Below are positions 20,076-29,703 of a DNA stretch of 64,000 bases, one piece after another. Numbering within the stretch: the stretch's first letter is position 1; each line of letters opens with the position of its first letter. Origin of the DNA: an uncultured Porphyromonadaceae bacterium (GTDB lineage Bacteria; Bacteroidota; Bacteroidia; Bacteroidales; Muribaculaceae). Where the stretch lies: NCBI GenBank assembly GCA_947175605.1, contig CAMWNH010000003.1:1-64000 (forward strand), given 5' to 3'. A program made the position numbers and the translations under genes. Under the pieces are notes generated by a model, which saw only the letters and a program-made list of their open reading frames with translations, had not been told where the DNA came from and did not search any database.

Positions 20076-21365
20076 CACTTCTGCAAGCGCCCCCGGCTCG
20101 TTTCTCGGCACAAGGAACGAGCGGCAACCCGCACGCTCGCCGGCCTCCACATCATTCGCGCTGTCGCCTATCATTATCGACTGCGAAAGATCGATATTGA
20201 AATCCCGAGCCGCGCGCAGAAGCATACCCGGCTTCGGCTTGCGGCACTCGCAATCGAACTTCAGCTCCGGCACCTCGCCCTCGAAACCCTTGTCGGGATG
20301 ATGAGGGCAATAATAGAGCGCATCGATGTACGCCCCCTCGCGGCCCAGTTCCGTAGCCATCTTGCGGTGTATCTCGTCCAGCTCCTCCACCGTCACCTCC
20401 CCGCGCGCTATCACAGGCTGATTGGTAACGACAATAGCCAGATAGCCCGACGCATTAATCATGCGCACGGCCTCCGCAACACCCTCGATGAGCTCGAAAT
20501 CCGCGATGTCGCGCAGGAAGCCCTTGTAGACATTCAGCGTTCCGTCGCGGTCGAGGAACACCGCCCGCTGACGCTGCGAGAGATTGCGTGCAGCCACAGT
20601 GCCGTTCATGAAATCCTTACGCACAGCCTCGAATCGCTCCGGCGTGCCCATGTCCTTCACATACTCCGGACTGTCATAGCAATACAGCTCACCCGTCCCG
20701 GCCAGAGGCTTCAGCAGATCACGGTCAAGATCCACCTTCTTCACCTTCCCGTCCGGCCCCGGCAGCCCCACGGCATCAGCGTCAATCCCGCTGCGGTCCA
20801 GCACCCGGGGACTGATCACATGCAGTCCCGCGTTCACGCGGTTGTCATAATACTCCGGCCGCGCATCCTCCTTCGTCAGCCACGACAGCACACGGTGCTC
20901 CCCGTCGGCAATGATAAGGCCGCTGTCATAGGGATGGCTGTTGGGGTGCGTGAAAAGCGTCACCGCACCGCCGTGACTGCGGTGATAGTCCACGAAACGC
21001 TTGAAATCTATATCGAACAGCGCATCGGCATTCAGCAACAGGAAATCCTCCGTCAGCCGATCGCGCAACTTGAACAGCGCACCCGCATTGCCCAGCGGCA
21101 CCTCCTCGTTGAAGTACTCGATCTTCACGCCGAAAGGCTTTCCCGTGGCAGGAGACACGCCCGATCCGTCGCCGAAATAATCCATGATCACATTGCCCAG
21201 ATGCGACACCGTGATGATGATGTCATCGAAGCCCTGCTCGCGCAGACGCTCCAGCTCGTGCTCCAGCACCGGACGGCCGTCGATCTTTATCATGGGCTTG
21301 GGGATATCGCTGAAGAGCGATGAGATTCGCGTGCCCTTGCCCCCGGCCATTATTACGCACTTCAT
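20052..21365 (-). CDS. Bifunctional sugar nucleotidyltransferase (HddC-like) fused to D,D-heptose 1,7-bisphosphate phosphatase (GmhB-like HAD)
   Basis: N-term MKCVIMAGGKGTRISSLFSDIPKPM; C-term AVFLDRDGTLNVYKGFL, CPHHPDKGF...CECRKPKPGML Zn motif, IMIGDSANDVEAG. Confidence 0.9.
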   Translation of the reverse strand: MKCVIMAGGKGTRISSLFSDIPKPMIKIDGRPVLEHELERLREQGFDDIIITVSHLGNVIMDYFGDGSGVSPATGKPFGVKIEYFNEEVPLGNAGALFKLRDRLTEDFLLLNADALFDIDFKRFVDYHRSHGGAVTLFTHPNSHPYDSGLIIADGEHRVLSWLTKEDARPEYYDNRVNAGLHVISPRVLDRSGIDADAVGLPGPDGKVKKVDLDRDLLKPLAGTGELYCYDSPEYVKDMGTPERFEAVRKDFMNGTVAARNLSQRQRAVFLDRDGTLNVYKGFLRDIADFELIEGVAEAVRMINASGYLAIVVTNQPVIARGEVTVEELDEIHRKMATELGREGAYIDALYYCPHHPDKGFEGEVPELKFDCECRKPKPGMLLRAARDFNIDLSQSIMIGDSANDVEAGERAGCRSFLVPRNEPGALAEVLSRELGR

Positions 21366-21393
21366 ATTCCGCGACTATCTGCCTGTATAAGTG

Positions 21394-21981
21394 TTACTTC
21401 TTGTATTCCTTCCCGAAAATCGCCTCCTCCACCAGACAGCAGATGATATGTCCTATCAGCGTCTGGCATTCCTGTATGCGGGGCGTTGATTCGCTCGGCA
21501 CCTTGATCACAAGGTCCGACGCATCCATCTTACAGGGCTTCGAGCCCGTCAGGGAGATAGTGTAGATATTCTTGCGGCGACATTCCTCGAGCGCCTCCAC
21601 AATATTGGCCGAGTTGCCCGACGTGGAAATACCTATGAACACATCGCCCTCGCGCCCCTGTGCCTGCACCTGACGCGAGAACAGCTTCTCATAGCCGTAA
21701 TCATTGCCTATGGCCGTGAGGATGGACGTATCCGTGGTCAGAGCCACCGACGGCAGCCCCGGTCGGTCGAAATAGAACTTGCTCACGAATTCCCCGGCAA
21801 GGTGCTGCGCATCGGCCGCGCTGCCTCCGTTGCCGGCAAACATTGTCTTGCAGCCGCGGCGATAAGCCTCTATGCACACTTCCGCTGCCTTGCGGATGCG
21901 GCCCGTAAGCTCCGCATCGTCCGCTATCGCCTGCTTCACGCGGGCGCTCTCGCTTATCTGCGATTTTATGATGTCTTCCAT
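21394..21981 (-). CDS. gmhA: Phosphoheptose isomerase (SIS domain)
   Basis: KTMFAGNGGSAADAQHLAGEFVSKFYFDRPGLPSVALTTDTS; SGNSANIVEAL. Confidence 0.92.
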   Translation of the reverse strand: MEDIIKSQISESARVKQAIADDAELTGRIRKAAEVCIEAYRRGCKTMFAGNGGSAADAQHLAGEFVSKFYFDRPGLPSVALTTDTSILTAIGNDYGYEKLFSRQVQAQGREGDVFIGISTSGNSANIVEALEECRRKNIYTISLTGSKPCKMDASDLVIKVPSESTPRIQECQTLIGHIICCLVEEAIFGKEYKK

Positions 21982-21989
21982 CTCCTGTC

Positions 21990-23030
21990 TCACACTTTGT
22001 CCGTATCGTAGATCTTCCAGCCGTGGCCTCCGCCCTCCGTGAACTGGAAGGGCATCACGAAGCCCGGCAGGCGCCCCAACGCGTCGATCACATTCTTCTT
22101 CTTCACCGGATCCACCATGAACATGATGAAGCCTCCGCCACCGGCGCCGCTCACCTTGCCCGAGATGGCACCGGCCTCCAGAGCCGTATCGAAAGCCTCC
22201 TGGATCATCGGATTGGAGATGGCGTCCGCCATCTTCTTCTTATTCTCCCAGCCCTGCCCCAGAATCTTGGCAAAGCTGTGCATGTCACCCTTGAGCAGCG
22301 CGTGCTTCATGTCCACGGCCGATTGCTTGATGGCATGCATGGCTTCGATTACCTCATTATCACCCTTGGTGGTGTTCTTGCACTGCTCGTCGATGATTTT
22401 CGCGCTGCTGCGCGAAGCGCCCGTGAAGTAGAGCAGCAGCGAAGCCTCGAGCTCGTCGATAATCCAGCGCTTGATTTTAAGCGGATTCACGATCACAAGA
22501 TCATCCTTATGGAACTCCATGAAGTTGAAGCCGCCGAAACTTGCCGCATACTGGTCCTGCTTGCCGCCGGCGAGCTTCAGATCCTTGCGCTCGATTTCGA
22601 ATGCCAGGCGTGAGGTCTCATAATCGCCCAGAGGCAGCGAGAGCCATTCGATGAATGCCTTCAGTATGCACACGACCATCGACGACGACGTGCCCAGTCC
22701 CGAACCGATCGGTGCGTCGTTATACGTGGTGATCCGGAACCCCCGAGGCTCGATGCCGAAATCGCGCACGATACGGTTGTACGTGCCCTTCACCAGCGAG
22801 GCATCGCCGTCTATTTCGAGCGTTGGCCCCAGAGGATAGCTCTTGAAGCACTTCGCATCGTAGGAGTTTATGATTATCTCGGGATTGTCGATTTCCTCGA
22901 TCGTACAGTAAGCGTACAGATTTATAGTTGCATTCAGCACCAAGCCGCCATAAATATCGCTGTAGGGCGACAGGTCGCTTCCGCCTCCGGCCAGACCGAT
23001 ACGCAAGGGTGACTTACTTCTTACTATCAT
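21990..23030 (-). CDS. hddA: D-glycero-alpha-D-manno-heptose 7-phosphate kinase (GHMP family)
   Basis: SKSPLRIGLAGGGSDLSPYSDIYGG; DAPIGSGLGTSSSMVVCIL; GAISGKVSGAGGGGFIMFMV. Confidence 0.9.
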   Translation of the reverse strand: MIVRSKSPLRIGLAGGGSDLSPYSDIYGGLVLNATINLYAYCTIEEIDNPEIIINSYDAKCFKSYPLGPTLEIDGDASLVKGTYNRIVRDFGIEPRGFRITTYNDAPIGSGLGTSSSMVVCILKAFIEWLSLPLGDYETSRLAFEIERKDLKLAGGKQDQYAASFGGFNFMEFHKDDLVIVNPLKIKRWIIDELEASLLLYFTGASRSSAKIIDEQCKNTTKGDNEVIEAMHAIKQSAVDMKHALLKGDMHSFAKILGQGWENKKKMADAISNPMIQEAFDTALEAGAISGKVSGAGGGGFIMFMVDPVKKKNVIDALGRLPGFVMPFQFTEGGGHGWKIYDTDKV

Positions 23031-23103
23031 CTTCAGGTATTTTGGGTATAGATAATGATGGGCGCCACCGGTTTTCTCTCGCTTAGAGCTCCGGTAGCAT
23101 CGG

Positions 23104-23111
23104 CAAATTTA
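23104..23111 (-). promoter_or_regulatory. -7 box TAAATTTG upstream of the heptose operon
   Basis: TAnnTTTG on - strand, 74 nt from hddA ATG. Confidence 0.45.
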
Positions 23112-23174
23112 ATAAAATTATTGCAACTATCCAAAAAACACACCGCGCGCAGACGGCACTTCCGGACTATCCGA

Positions 23175-23735
23175 TTACTTTTTGTGCGTTTTGTGTATAC
23201 CTATGCCCAGCTTGTCCAGAAAACGGATGATGTACGGGTCCAGCCGCGTGGACTTGAACACCACATTGCGCTGCATCTGGAAGTTCCAGCACAGCGACAC
23301 CATCAGCGCCACGAACAGACGAGCCGCAAAGAACGTACCATCGTCCGAAATGCCCTTCACGACATGATGCAGCCACTCCCAGTCCCGCACAAGCGAATAC
23401 ACAATCTGCGTGCCGAAGCTGTTCAGCAGCAGCGACCCGGCCCATACGAAGGCAAACTTCGTCAGCGCCGCGCGCCACATCACGCCCTGCGCGTGGAAGG
23501 TGAAGTAATAGTTGATTATGCAGTTCAGCACGCCGCCTACAAAGGCGCCGATAGCCGTCGATAGCCACGCCGAAAGATCGAAGACCGAAAACACCAGCAA
23601 GGCCGTGAGCGTATCTATCCACCCGCACACCTGCGACGACATACTCGAGCGCAACAAGGTGAAGAAGAACCCGTCGCTATGCAGGATCTTCGACTTAAGA
23701 CTCGAGTTCTTGCTGTTGTCGGACTCCCCGGCCAC
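23175..23735 (-). CDS. GtrA family membrane protein
   Basis: Four TM segments, FVGGVLNCIINYYFTFHAQ, NFQMQRNVVFK. Confidence 0.78.
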   Translation of the reverse strand: MAGESDNSKNSSLKSKILHSDGFFFTLLRSSMSSQVCGWIDTLTALLVFSVFDLSAWLSTAIGAFVGGVLNCIINYYFTFHAQGVMWRAALTKFAFVWAGSLLLNSFGTQIVYSLVRDWEWLHHVVKGISDDGTFFAARLFVALMVSLCWNFQMQRNVVFKSTRLDPYIIRFLDKLGIGIHKTHKK

Positions 23736-23744
23736 CGCTCTGTC

Positions 23745-24440
23745 TTACTTGTTTTTATGATAAGGTTTGGGAGGATCCTCGCGGGCCAGCATCTTAAGGT
23801 CCTTGGCCAGGCTCACGATGTAGATCAGGAACAGTGCCGTGGCCACAAGCGCGCCCGCGCAGTCGTAGAGCGACCAATCCTGCCCCAGCACACGGATGCT
23901 CACTTCCTTCATCGGGAAGTAGGCGTAGCAAAGACAAACCGCTATGAGGATCAGGCGCATCTCCGTCGGCCCCATGCTGGCATAGGTCAGCCGGAACTTG
24001 CCTATCACTATGGTCGAGAGATAGGTGTAGATCGACAGGCAGAGATAGCCGCCCATGATGAAGAGCGATATACTCAGCTGCATCATGGGCGAGAGGCCCA
24101 TGCCGATGCAGAACAGGCAGGTGGTGAGCGCGTCAAGAGAATGGTCGATAAAGAAGCCGTACTTCGGGCGCTGCGTGCCGCGATACCGCGCCATTGTGCC
24201 GTCCAGGCTGTCGCCGTACCAGTTCAGCAACAGGCAGAACGACGAGGCCCAGAAATAATATACATTCACATTTGCCAGCCAGCAGAACACCGCGTAAAGA
24301 ACTGCGGCAAACACACCGAAATAGGTGAGCATATCGGATGTTACCCATTCGGGCTGCCGTTCCACGAGCCATCCTACGGCCTTTTTCTCAAGTCGGTTGA
24401 GAACGGACGTCTGGATGCGCTCCGCATTTTCATTTCCCAT
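23745..24440 (-). CDS. CDP-alcohol phosphatidyltransferase family protein
   Basis: GDSLDGTMARYRGTQRPKYGFFIDHSLD matches the DxxDGxxAR...G...D...D signature; multi-TM. Confidence 0.87.
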   Translation of the reverse strand: MGNENAERIQTSVLNRLEKKAVGWLVERQPEWVTSDMLTYFGVFAAVLYAVFCWLANVNVYYFWASSFCLLLNWYGDSLDGTMARYRGTQRPKYGFFIDHSLDALTTCLFCIGMGLSPMMQLSISLFIMGGYLCLSIYTYLSTIVIGKFRLTYASMGPTEMRLILIAVCLCYAYFPMKEVSIRVLGQDWSLYDCAGALVATALFLIYIVSLAKDLKMLAREDPPKPYHKNK

Positions 24441-24537
24441 GTTCGCTTGTATCTTGTTTTGTATTTTTTCGTTTTTAAGGCTTAGACCCGGGGCTGCTGC
24501 GTCGCGCTCGCTGCCTGATGCGGGACTTTACGCATTG

Positions 24538-24545
24538 CAAAGTTA
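24538..24545 (-). promoter_or_regulatory. -7 box TAACTTTG upstream of the CDP-alcohol phosphotransferase gene
   Basis: CAAAGTTA on + strand. Confidence 0.5.
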
Positions 24546-24579
24546 ACACTATTTTTTCAATTCAGGGCCATAAGTGCAT

Positions 24580-24610
24580 AAAAAAAGCCGCCCGGCTTCA
24601 CAGTCGGGCG
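24580..24610 (-). terminator. Rho-independent terminator at the end of the beta-glucan PUL operon
   Basis: On - strand CGCCCG-actgtgaagc-CGGGCG-gcTTTTTTT. Confidence 0.85.
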
Positions 24611-24616
24611 ACCCCA

Positions 24617-24636
24617 TTCTGATTAATTAATCAGAA
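24617..24636. repeat. 20-bp perfect palindrome TTCTGATTAATTAATCAGAA
   Basis: Self-complementary over all 20 bases; between GH128 stop and terminator. Confidence 0.85.
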
Positions 24637-24677
24637 GTGTTTGACAATTATAACTATACTCATATTCTCATATTTTC

Positions 24678-26147
24678 TTATTTCACGAGCACCTTGCGCG
24701 AGCCCACAAGATAGATGCCTGCAGGCAGGCCCTTGGTGGCTTCGCCGGGAGCTACCGCGCTGCGCACGCGCATGCCCTGCGTGTTATACACGTCCACGGG
24801 TGCGTCCGCCTTGTCTGACTCAACGTTCACGGCATCGATGCCGGCCACCGACGAAAGGCGCAGAGCCGAGATGCGGATGCCCGAAGGCTGGTAGGGAGCC
24901 TCATCCTTCAGGCGCAGTGTCTGCTTGCCGGCAGGAAGCGTAACCTTGAAAAGCTCCGTATTGTAGTTCTCGTCGGAATTGCTCAGCGTGAAACGGCGGG
25001 CGGCACACAGCTTCGTGGCCTTGCCGTTAGCGTCCACCGAGCAGATGCTCATCATCGGATCGAAGCGTGTGGGCTCACCCATACCCGAAACCACCAGTTC
25101 CAGATTATAGTCGCCGGCTTCGGGAACATCGAACTGATAGTCCAGCGTAGCACCGCCGTTGAACTGTTTGATTTCAATGGGCTTGGGAGCATCGGGATTA
25201 GCGCCCGAGCCTATACCTGCAACATTGCGGGCGTGATAGTCCGTGGCAGCAACAAACTGGCCCACGGGATGGTAGTACTCAGGATCATATTCCCAGAGAT
25301 AGGTATATACCTTACCCTGCTCGGTCAGCGTGTTGATGATATTCTTGTCTTCGTCAACCGTGGTCTTGAGCAGGCCGTAGTTGGGCTGATTATTGCCGTC
25401 CGACACACCCTGGGCCATGAACCACGAGTAGCGGTAGATGCACTCGGAGCTCTCGAGCCATTCCACGCATTCGACCATCGACGAAATCTGCGTTTCGGGC
25501 GCTACGTACACATTTCCCGCACCACCGGGCCAGTAGCACCACTCGGTCACCCAAACCTGCTTGCCGTACTTGGCATAGAATTCCTCGGCCGTCGACTTCA
25601 TGAGGCCGAAACCGCCGTAGTTGTGAAGAGCCGTGTAGTCGAAGGCGTCGAGGCCCACGAGTTTAACGAACTCGTCCATCCACTTGGCAGGAGTGCTGTA
25701 CTGCGGATTCGACGAATAATTGAGCGCGGGAGCCACGATCTTGAGGCCCAGTTCGCGCGCCAAGGCAACAACGGCGGGCCATGCCTCGGCAGCCTGGGCG
25801 GGCGTCAGGTTGGCCTGATTGGTGAAGTTAGGTTCGTTGAAGCCCAAGAGATACTTCACCTCCGGATGTTCCTTGCAGTATTTGCGGATGTTCTCGGCGC
25901 TGTAGCTGCGATTCCAGGTCATCGGGCAGAAGTCCATGCTGCTCTCATAGTTCTGCACCTGATACTGATAACCGGCCGAAGGCGTATTACCCCAGTTATA
26001 CCACCAGCACGAGCCCTTCTCGATCTGTTCTATCTCGCCTGCGTATGTGAACTTGGCGCACACACCGCGCTTTTCGCTACGGGCTTCGGCGCCGGCAGCA
26101 ACCAGCGCAACCATCCCCAGTGAAAGAAGAATTTTATTGATTTTCAT
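24678..26147 (-). CDS. Secreted glycoside hydrolase, GH128-like (Asl1/endo-beta-1,3-glucanase type), with T9SS-like C-terminal tail
   Basis: SCWWYNWGNTP; YLLGFNEPNFTNQANLTPAQAAEAWP; VWVTEWCYWPGG; tail GLPAGIYLVGSRKVLVK. Confidence 0.8.
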   Translation of the reverse strand: MKINKILLSLGMVALVAAGAEARSEKRGVCAKFTYAGEIEQIEKGSCWWYNWGNTPSAGYQYQVQNYESSMDFCPMTWNRSYSAENIRKYCKEHPEVKYLLGFNEPNFTNQANLTPAQAAEAWPAVVALARELGLKIVAPALNYSSNPQYSTPAKWMDEFVKLVGLDAFDYTALHNYGGFGLMKSTAEEFYAKYGKQVWVTEWCYWPGGAGNVYVAPETQISSMVECVEWLESSECIYRYSWFMAQGVSDGNNQPNYGLLKTTVDEDKNIINTLTEQGKVYTYLWEYDPEYYHPVGQFVAATDYHARNVAGIGSGANPDAPKPIEIKQFNGGATLDYQFDVPEAGDYNLELVVSGMGEPTRFDPMMSICSVDANGKATKLCAARRFTLSNSDENYNTELFKVTLPAGKQTLRLKDEAPYQPSGIRISALRLSSVAGIDAVNVESDKADAPVDVYNTQGMRVRSAVAPGEATKGLPAGIYLVGSRKVLVK

Positions 26148-26198
26148 ATTGTTTACTTATGATTCTGATTGGTAAAATTCAATGTCGTATTTCGCGGA

Positions 26199-28466
26199 TT
26201 ATTCCACCGTGAAGGACTTGGACTCGCCGCTGGCGCTGTCCTGTGCTATCCACACCCGGAACTCACCCGGCTCGGTCACACGCTCGCTGCGGGCGTTGTG
26301 GAATGCCAGGTCATCGGGCGTGAGTGTGAAGCTCACGGTGCGCTTCTCTCCCGGAGCCAGCTCGATTTTCTCGAAGCCTTTTAGCTCCTTCACCGGGCGG
26401 CAGAGCGATCCCACTACGTCGCGAACATAGAGCTGTGCCACGGTGGCGCCCTTCACGCTGCCCGTGTTTTCAATTTCGCATGTAGCCCTTATGCTGCCGT
26501 CCTTGGCGTCCATCTTGTCCGTCGACAGCACCACAGGGCCATAACTGAAATCCGTGTAGCTGAGACCGTAGCCGAACGGATAGAGCGCGCCGTCGCCGCA
26601 GTCCATGTAGAAGCTCGTGCAGCCCGTCGAGGTCTGCCCCGCTTCCTGAGGCAGCTCGTCCATGAGCACCATGCCCTCGGCCGGACGACCCGTATTCTTG
26701 TGCGAGTAGTAGAGCGGAGCCTGTGCCGAGGCGCGAGGGATGCCGGCAGGAAGATGCCCCGACGGATTCACACTTCCGCTAAGCACATTCGCGATTGCAG
26801 GACCGCCCATCGTTCCCGGGTGGAAGCAGTAGAGAATAGCATCCGAATTGGCCACCACGTCGTTTATCTCCATAGGGCGTCCCGTCATCACTACGGACAC
26901 CACGGGCTTGCCCGTGGCTTTCAGCGCCTTGAGCATTTCCTTCTGGGCGCCGGGGAGCGTCAGGTCCGTGCGGCAGTGTGCCTCGCCGGACAGAACGGCT
27001 TCCTCGCCGCATACGAATACTATCACGTCGGCCGTGCGGGCCTTGACAACTGCCTGCGCAATGCCTGCCTTGTCCGTGTCGCGGCTATAGGTCAGACCGG
27101 GGGCGGCTACGACTTTATCCTTGCCGTACATATCGTTGAATGCATCCAGCACCGTCACGGTGTGCTCCTTCTCCGCATCGAAGCTCCACGTGCCGTTCTG
27201 GTCATGCTTAGCGTCCATCATCGGGCCCGTCAGCGCTACACGCACTCCGGGCTTCAGCGGAAGCACTCCACCCTCGTTTTTCAGCAGGATCGCGCTCTGC
27301 TCGGCCGCATGCTGCGCGGCAGCCAGATTGCCCTCCGTGTAGAATCTGCGGGCATTGGCCGTATCCACATACGGATTCTCGAAAAGCCCCAGACGGAACT
27401 TGAGACGCAGCACATTACGCACCAGATCGTCGAGCGTCTTCTCGCTCACCTTGCCCTGCTCCACAAGATCCTTCATGTGCGAAACGTAGGCGTAGCTCAT
27501 CATGTCCACGTCCACACCGGCCTTGGCGGCTGCCTCAGCCGCGTCCTTCAGGTCGGCCGAATAGCCCTGCGGAACAAGCTGTCCGATGGAATTCCAGTCG
27601 CTGCACATGACGCCGTCCCAGCCCCATTCGTCGCGAAGAATATCGCGCATCAGGTGTGTGTCGGCGTTGGTCGGCATGCCGTTTATATCATTGAATGAGC
27701 ACATGAACGTCGCAGCTCCCGCATCAGCGCATGCGTGGAACGGAGGCAGATACACATCGCGCAGATGAGGTTCCGGGATCCACGTCGTATTGTAGTCCTT
27801 GCCACCCTCGCTGGCTCCATATCCCACGAAGTGCTTCACACAGGCCGCCATCGTATTTGGCTGCGTCATGTCTTCGCCCTGATAGCCCTTGACCATGGCC
27901 ACTCCGAGCGTCGAGGCCAGATAAGGATCCTCACCGAAACTCTCGGCAATGCGACCCCAGCGCGCATCGCGGCTCACGTCCACCATGGGCGAGAATGTCC
28001 ACCGCACACCCACCGACGACGCCTCGTCGGCAGCCACGCGCGCGCCCTCCTCGATTAAAGCCGGATCCCAGCTCGAGGCCTGACCCAGAGGGATAGGGAA
28101 GATGGTCTTGAATCCGTGGATCACGTCGCGTGCCACGATCAGAGGTATGCCCAGACGACTGTTCTCCACAGCCTCACGCTGAAGCTTATTCACCGTGTCA
28201 GGGTCAACTTCATTGAGCAGCGAACCCACAAATCCGTTGCGCACCTCCGCAAGGCGCTGAGGATTAGCGCCCGTGCCGGTCAGCTGATTCAGCTGTCCGA
28301 TTTTCTCCTCTATGGTCATCTGCGAGAGCAGGGCCTCTATGCGGGCTTCAACATTATCCTTGTCATCCCCCCCGGCTACGCTCTTTACGCACGAACTGAT
28401 AGCTCCTCCGGCTACAATTACGCCGAGCAGTCCGAATGCTATGGACGGAAAGAGTTTCTTATTCAT
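26199..28466 (-). CDS. Glycoside hydrolase family 3 (beta-glucosidase), lipoprotein
   Basis: VARDVIHGFKTIFPIPLGQASSWDP; GVMCSDWNSIGQL nucleophile region; C-terminal FnIII-like domain; SSC lipobox. Confidence 0.93.
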   Translation of the reverse strand: MNKKLFPSIAFGLLGVIVAGGAISSCVKSVAGGDDKDNVEARIEALLSQMTIEEKIGQLNQLTGTGANPQRLAEVRNGFVGSLLNEVDPDTVNKLQREAVENSRLGIPLIVARDVIHGFKTIFPIPLGQASSWDPALIEEGARVAADEASSVGVRWTFSPMVDVSRDARWGRIAESFGEDPYLASTLGVAMVKGYQGEDMTQPNTMAACVKHFVGYGASEGGKDYNTTWIPEPHLRDVYLPPFHACADAGAATFMCSFNDINGMPTNADTHLMRDILRDEWGWDGVMCSDWNSIGQLVPQGYSADLKDAAEAAAKAGVDVDMMSYAYVSHMKDLVEQGKVSEKTLDDLVRNVLRLKFRLGLFENPYVDTANARRFYTEGNLAAAQHAAEQSAILLKNEGGVLPLKPGVRVALTGPMMDAKHDQNGTWSFDAEKEHTVTVLDAFNDMYGKDKVVAAPGLTYSRDTDKAGIAQAVVKARTADVIVFVCGEEAVLSGEAHCRTDLTLPGAQKEMLKALKATGKPVVSVVMTGRPMEINDVVANSDAILYCFHPGTMGGPAIANVLSGSVNPSGHLPAGIPRASAQAPLYYSHKNTGRPAEGMVLMDELPQEAGQTSTGCTSFYMDCGDGALYPFGYGLSYTDFSYGPVVLSTDKMDAKDGSIRATCEIENTGSVKGATVAQLYVRDVVGSLCRPVKELKGFEKIELAPGEKRTVSFTLTPDDLAFHNARSERVTEPGEFRVWIAQDSASGESKSFTVE

Positions 28467-28506
28467 TAGTCTTGAACTATAGTCTGTAATGATTGGTCTT
28501 TGATGT

Positions 28507-29700
28507 TTAGAATGTCAGTTTCGCAGCAGCCGTACCACCCTGCGAAAGACGAGCCTGCACCACGAATACACCCGAGCCCAGAGCCGATGTATTCACGAAG
28601 CTTTCGCCACGGGCCACCTCGCGTCCGCACAAGTCATACACCTGCATGTCCACAGCTCCCGCGCAGCTCACGCCTCCGTTTTCGTGCTTTATCATGCCGG
28701 ATTCCGAATCCTTGTCGACAAGCACTCCTTCGATGCCGGCCTCGGTGAGAGGATCGCCCGGATCCGTAAAGAACTGGCTTTCATCAGGCGTACCCTTCTG
28801 ATAGATCTTCACGTAGTTGATATACATCGAAGCCCGCTGACCGTTCTCTTCGTTCAGGGCCGTGATCTGATTCGCATCATAGATTCCGGGGAAGTTGCCT
28901 CCCACAGCAAGATTGAAGAGTATGAAGAAATCCTTGTGGAAAAAATTTCCGGCCCAATTGGGGAAATTTTCATTCTCGCCTTCTATATTCTTCTTGAAGT
29001 AAGGCTCCTGATCGGGATACTTGTCAAGATCGCAGTACATGGCTATGGATTTTTCATCCCATATCATCGTGTAGAGATGGAATTCATCGTCCTGCAGGCT
29101 GTAGGCATGATTGTGGTGGGTGGCCGAACTCATCTGAGGCATACTTTTTCCCCAGTGGCAAGCTCCGTTGAAGAATGTTTCCTGCTGATTTTTCCGTATG
29201 CCGTCGGCATGTCCGAACTCCATGATGTCGATTTCGCCGCACTTGGGCCACTTCACGGCATCATAGTCATTACCCATCAGCCAGAATGCCGGCCAGAGTC
29301 CGTTAGCAGTCTTCGGAAGCTTGATCGCAGCTTCAACCTTGCCGTGCTTGAACGCGATCTTGTTTTTCGAATTCACGCGGCCCGATGTGAAGGGCTTGCT
29401 CCAGAACGACTCGCGCTTGGCCGTGAGGATAAGGCAGCCGTTGCCCTTATCGTCCTTGCCTACTATGGCATTGTCCGAATCGTTCACATAGAACTGAAGC
29501 TCGTTATTGCCCCCGCCTCCACCGTTCAGCTCCACATGCCAACGGTCGGGGTTAAGCGCATCGCCATCGAAGAGGTCCTGCCACACGAGCTTGTAGCCGT
29601 TCACTTCGCCCGAACCCGTCTGAGCTTCCTGCGCATTGGCTTCGGGGGCGCAAAACATCAGTGCGCCCAGCAGTCCCGCTATGAATTGCCTTGTTTTCAT
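28507..29700 (-). CDS. Glycoside hydrolase family 16 (laminarinase-like)
   Basis: YKLVWQDLFDGDALNPDRWHVELN; CGEIDIMEFGH catalytic ExDxxE; signal peptide; Por-type tail. Confidence 0.92.
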   Translation of the reverse strand: MKTRQFIAGLLGALMFCAPEANAQEAQTGSGEVNGYKLVWQDLFDGDALNPDRWHVELNGGGGGNNELQFYVNDSDNAIVGKDDKGNGCLILTAKRESFWSKPFTSGRVNSKNKIAFKHGKVEAAIKLPKTANGLWPAFWLMGNDYDAVKWPKCGEIDIMEFGHADGIRKNQQETFFNGACHWGKSMPQMSSATHHNHAYSLQDDEFHLYTMIWDEKSIAMYCDLDKYPDQEPYFKKNIEGENENFPNWAGNFFHKDFFILFNLAVGGNFPGIYDANQITALNEENGQRASMYINYVKIYQKGTPDESQFFTDPGDPLTEAGIEGVLVDKDSESGMIKHENGGVSCAGAVDMQVYDLCGREVARGESFVNTSALGSGVFVVQARLSQGGTAAAKLTF

Positions 29701-29703
29701 TCT

